This document shows, in pieces, positions 5,511-5,804 of a stretch of DNA of 5,804 bases. Position 1 is the first letter of the stretch. Each line of letters begins with the position of its first letter. The position numbers and the translations under genes are program-made. Where the stretch lies: positions 8,917 through 14,720 of the forward strand of contig PKWC01000045.1 of assembly GCA_003131925.1 (NCBI GenBank), in the 5' to 3' direction. The DNA comes from Alphaproteobacteria bacterium (GTDB taxonomy: Bacteria > Pseudomonadota > Alphaproteobacteria > Micropepsales > Micropepsaceae). The notes under the pieces are model-generated. The model made no database searches. It was not told the DNA's origin and saw only the letters and a program-made list of their open reading frames with translations.

Positions 5511-5804
5511 GTCCGGCACGGATTGGGAGATTCCGCGTAATACGTCGAACGCCTGCGTGCAGCTTGCCCGTTAAAAACACAACGCCACTCGCGGCCAGAT
5601 GCTTCGCCACTCGATCCCCAAGGTGCCACATTTAATTTCTGACTGAATCGACGTGCGATTGGAGTTCATCGATAGGATGCGCGCGATGAAACTACTTTGG
5701 TATGAGTTCGGTGTTTCGTCCTGTGATCATGCCGCCGAAACAGGAGAACGCGCCGCCCGGATCGCGGCTGATCTCGGCTGGTGCACCGGACAGGATAAAA
5801 GTGC
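5511..5804. other. Right-edge spacer without a convincing gene
   Basis: A plus-strand frame opens at ATG 5677 (alternative 5686) and runs off the window after 42 codons, starting MRAMKLLWYEFGVSS. It runs into repeat copy 3, where it reads WCTGQDKS. That string closely resembles the well-known spurious peptide WCTGQDSN read across the reverse complement of tRNA 3' ends, so the frame is probably not a gene. A weak GATAGG precedes the ATG. Nothing else in the stretch shows coding or structural signals. Confidence 0.5.
5778..5804 (+). repeat. Dispersed tRNA-tail-like repeat, copy 3 (cut by window end)
   Basis: CTGGTGCACCGGACAGGAT (5778-5796) differs from the core of copies 1 and 2 by a single C-to-T change and has the same orientation; the following AAAAGTG is close to copy 2 (AGAAGTG). 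On the minus strand the core ends exactly GGTGCACCA, the best tRNA-like 3' end of the three. The rest of this copy lies outside the window, so a full tRNA gene or gene fragment here cannot be excluded, although the T-loop bases seen so far (ACTTTTAT) do not match the usual TTCGAAT. Confidence 0.75.

Noticed and set aside
5677..5804. Start of a new plus-strand gene running off the right edge
   Set aside because: The frame runs through repeat copy 3, giving WCTGQDKS, a close relative of the spurious peptide produced by reading across tRNA 3' ends. It lacks a good ribosome binding site, and only 42 codons are visible.
5778..5804. Complete tRNA gene on the minus strand
   Set aside because: Only the acceptor and T-stem 3' side match. 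The T-loop bases do not fit TTCGAAT and the rest would lie outside the window; copies 1 and 2, fully visible, have no tRNA body either.
1..5804. A defence, toxin-antitoxin, CRISPR or biosynthetic system
   Set aside because: No nuclease, methylase, toxin, reverse transcriptase, spacer-repeat array or enzyme cluster could be recognised on either strand.

Overview
The window is GC-rich, with codon use and protein families typical of an alphaproteobacterium. The best guess is the Bradyrhizobium/Rhodopseudomonas side of the Hyphomicrobiales, inferred from protein style and not from any marker gene. It looks like a loosely packed accessory stretch: three intact genes, one decayed gene, a possible gene tail at the left edge, and long spacers between them. 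There are no rRNA or complete tRNA genes, transposase, CRISPR array or recognisable defence system.

Layout from left to right. Bases 3-119 may be the tail of a gene entering from the left. Bases 192-219 hold a 14-bp tandem duplication. Bases 266-1096 encode an unrecognised membrane protein with three or four membrane segments. A 359-base spacer follows, holding the first copy of a short dispersed repeat. Bases 1456-3222 encode a membrane-anchored protein with a TolB/FlgO-like domain and TPR repeats; it resembles the non-catalytic part of rhizobial 'adenylate cyclase' TPR proteins but has no cyclase domain. A 533-base spacer carries the second repeat copy and a perfect 14-bp palindrome. On the minus strand, 3756-4196 is the C-terminal remnant of a GloVer tandem-repeat protein that has lost its front. 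Divergently from it, 4405-5454 encodes a secreted HAF-type six-repeat protein with its own promoter candidate, a strong ribosome binding site and a textbook terminator at 5479-5510. The last 294 bases hold no convincing gene and end inside the third repeat copy.

The genes do not form an operon: each stands alone, and nothing shows that they share a pathway. Two themes link them weakly. Several products act at or outside the inner membrane (the 276-aa protein, the TPR protein, the HAF protein and the GloVer remnant). The two segments 1181-3665 and 3625-5804 are each bracketed by direct copies of a repeat whose core, read on the minus strand, looks like the 3' end of a tRNA (T-stem side, acceptor strand and CCA). 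This suggests cargo inserted or reshuffled next to tRNA-like sequence. The repeat family is the most interesting signal here. I found no convincing new biological system.
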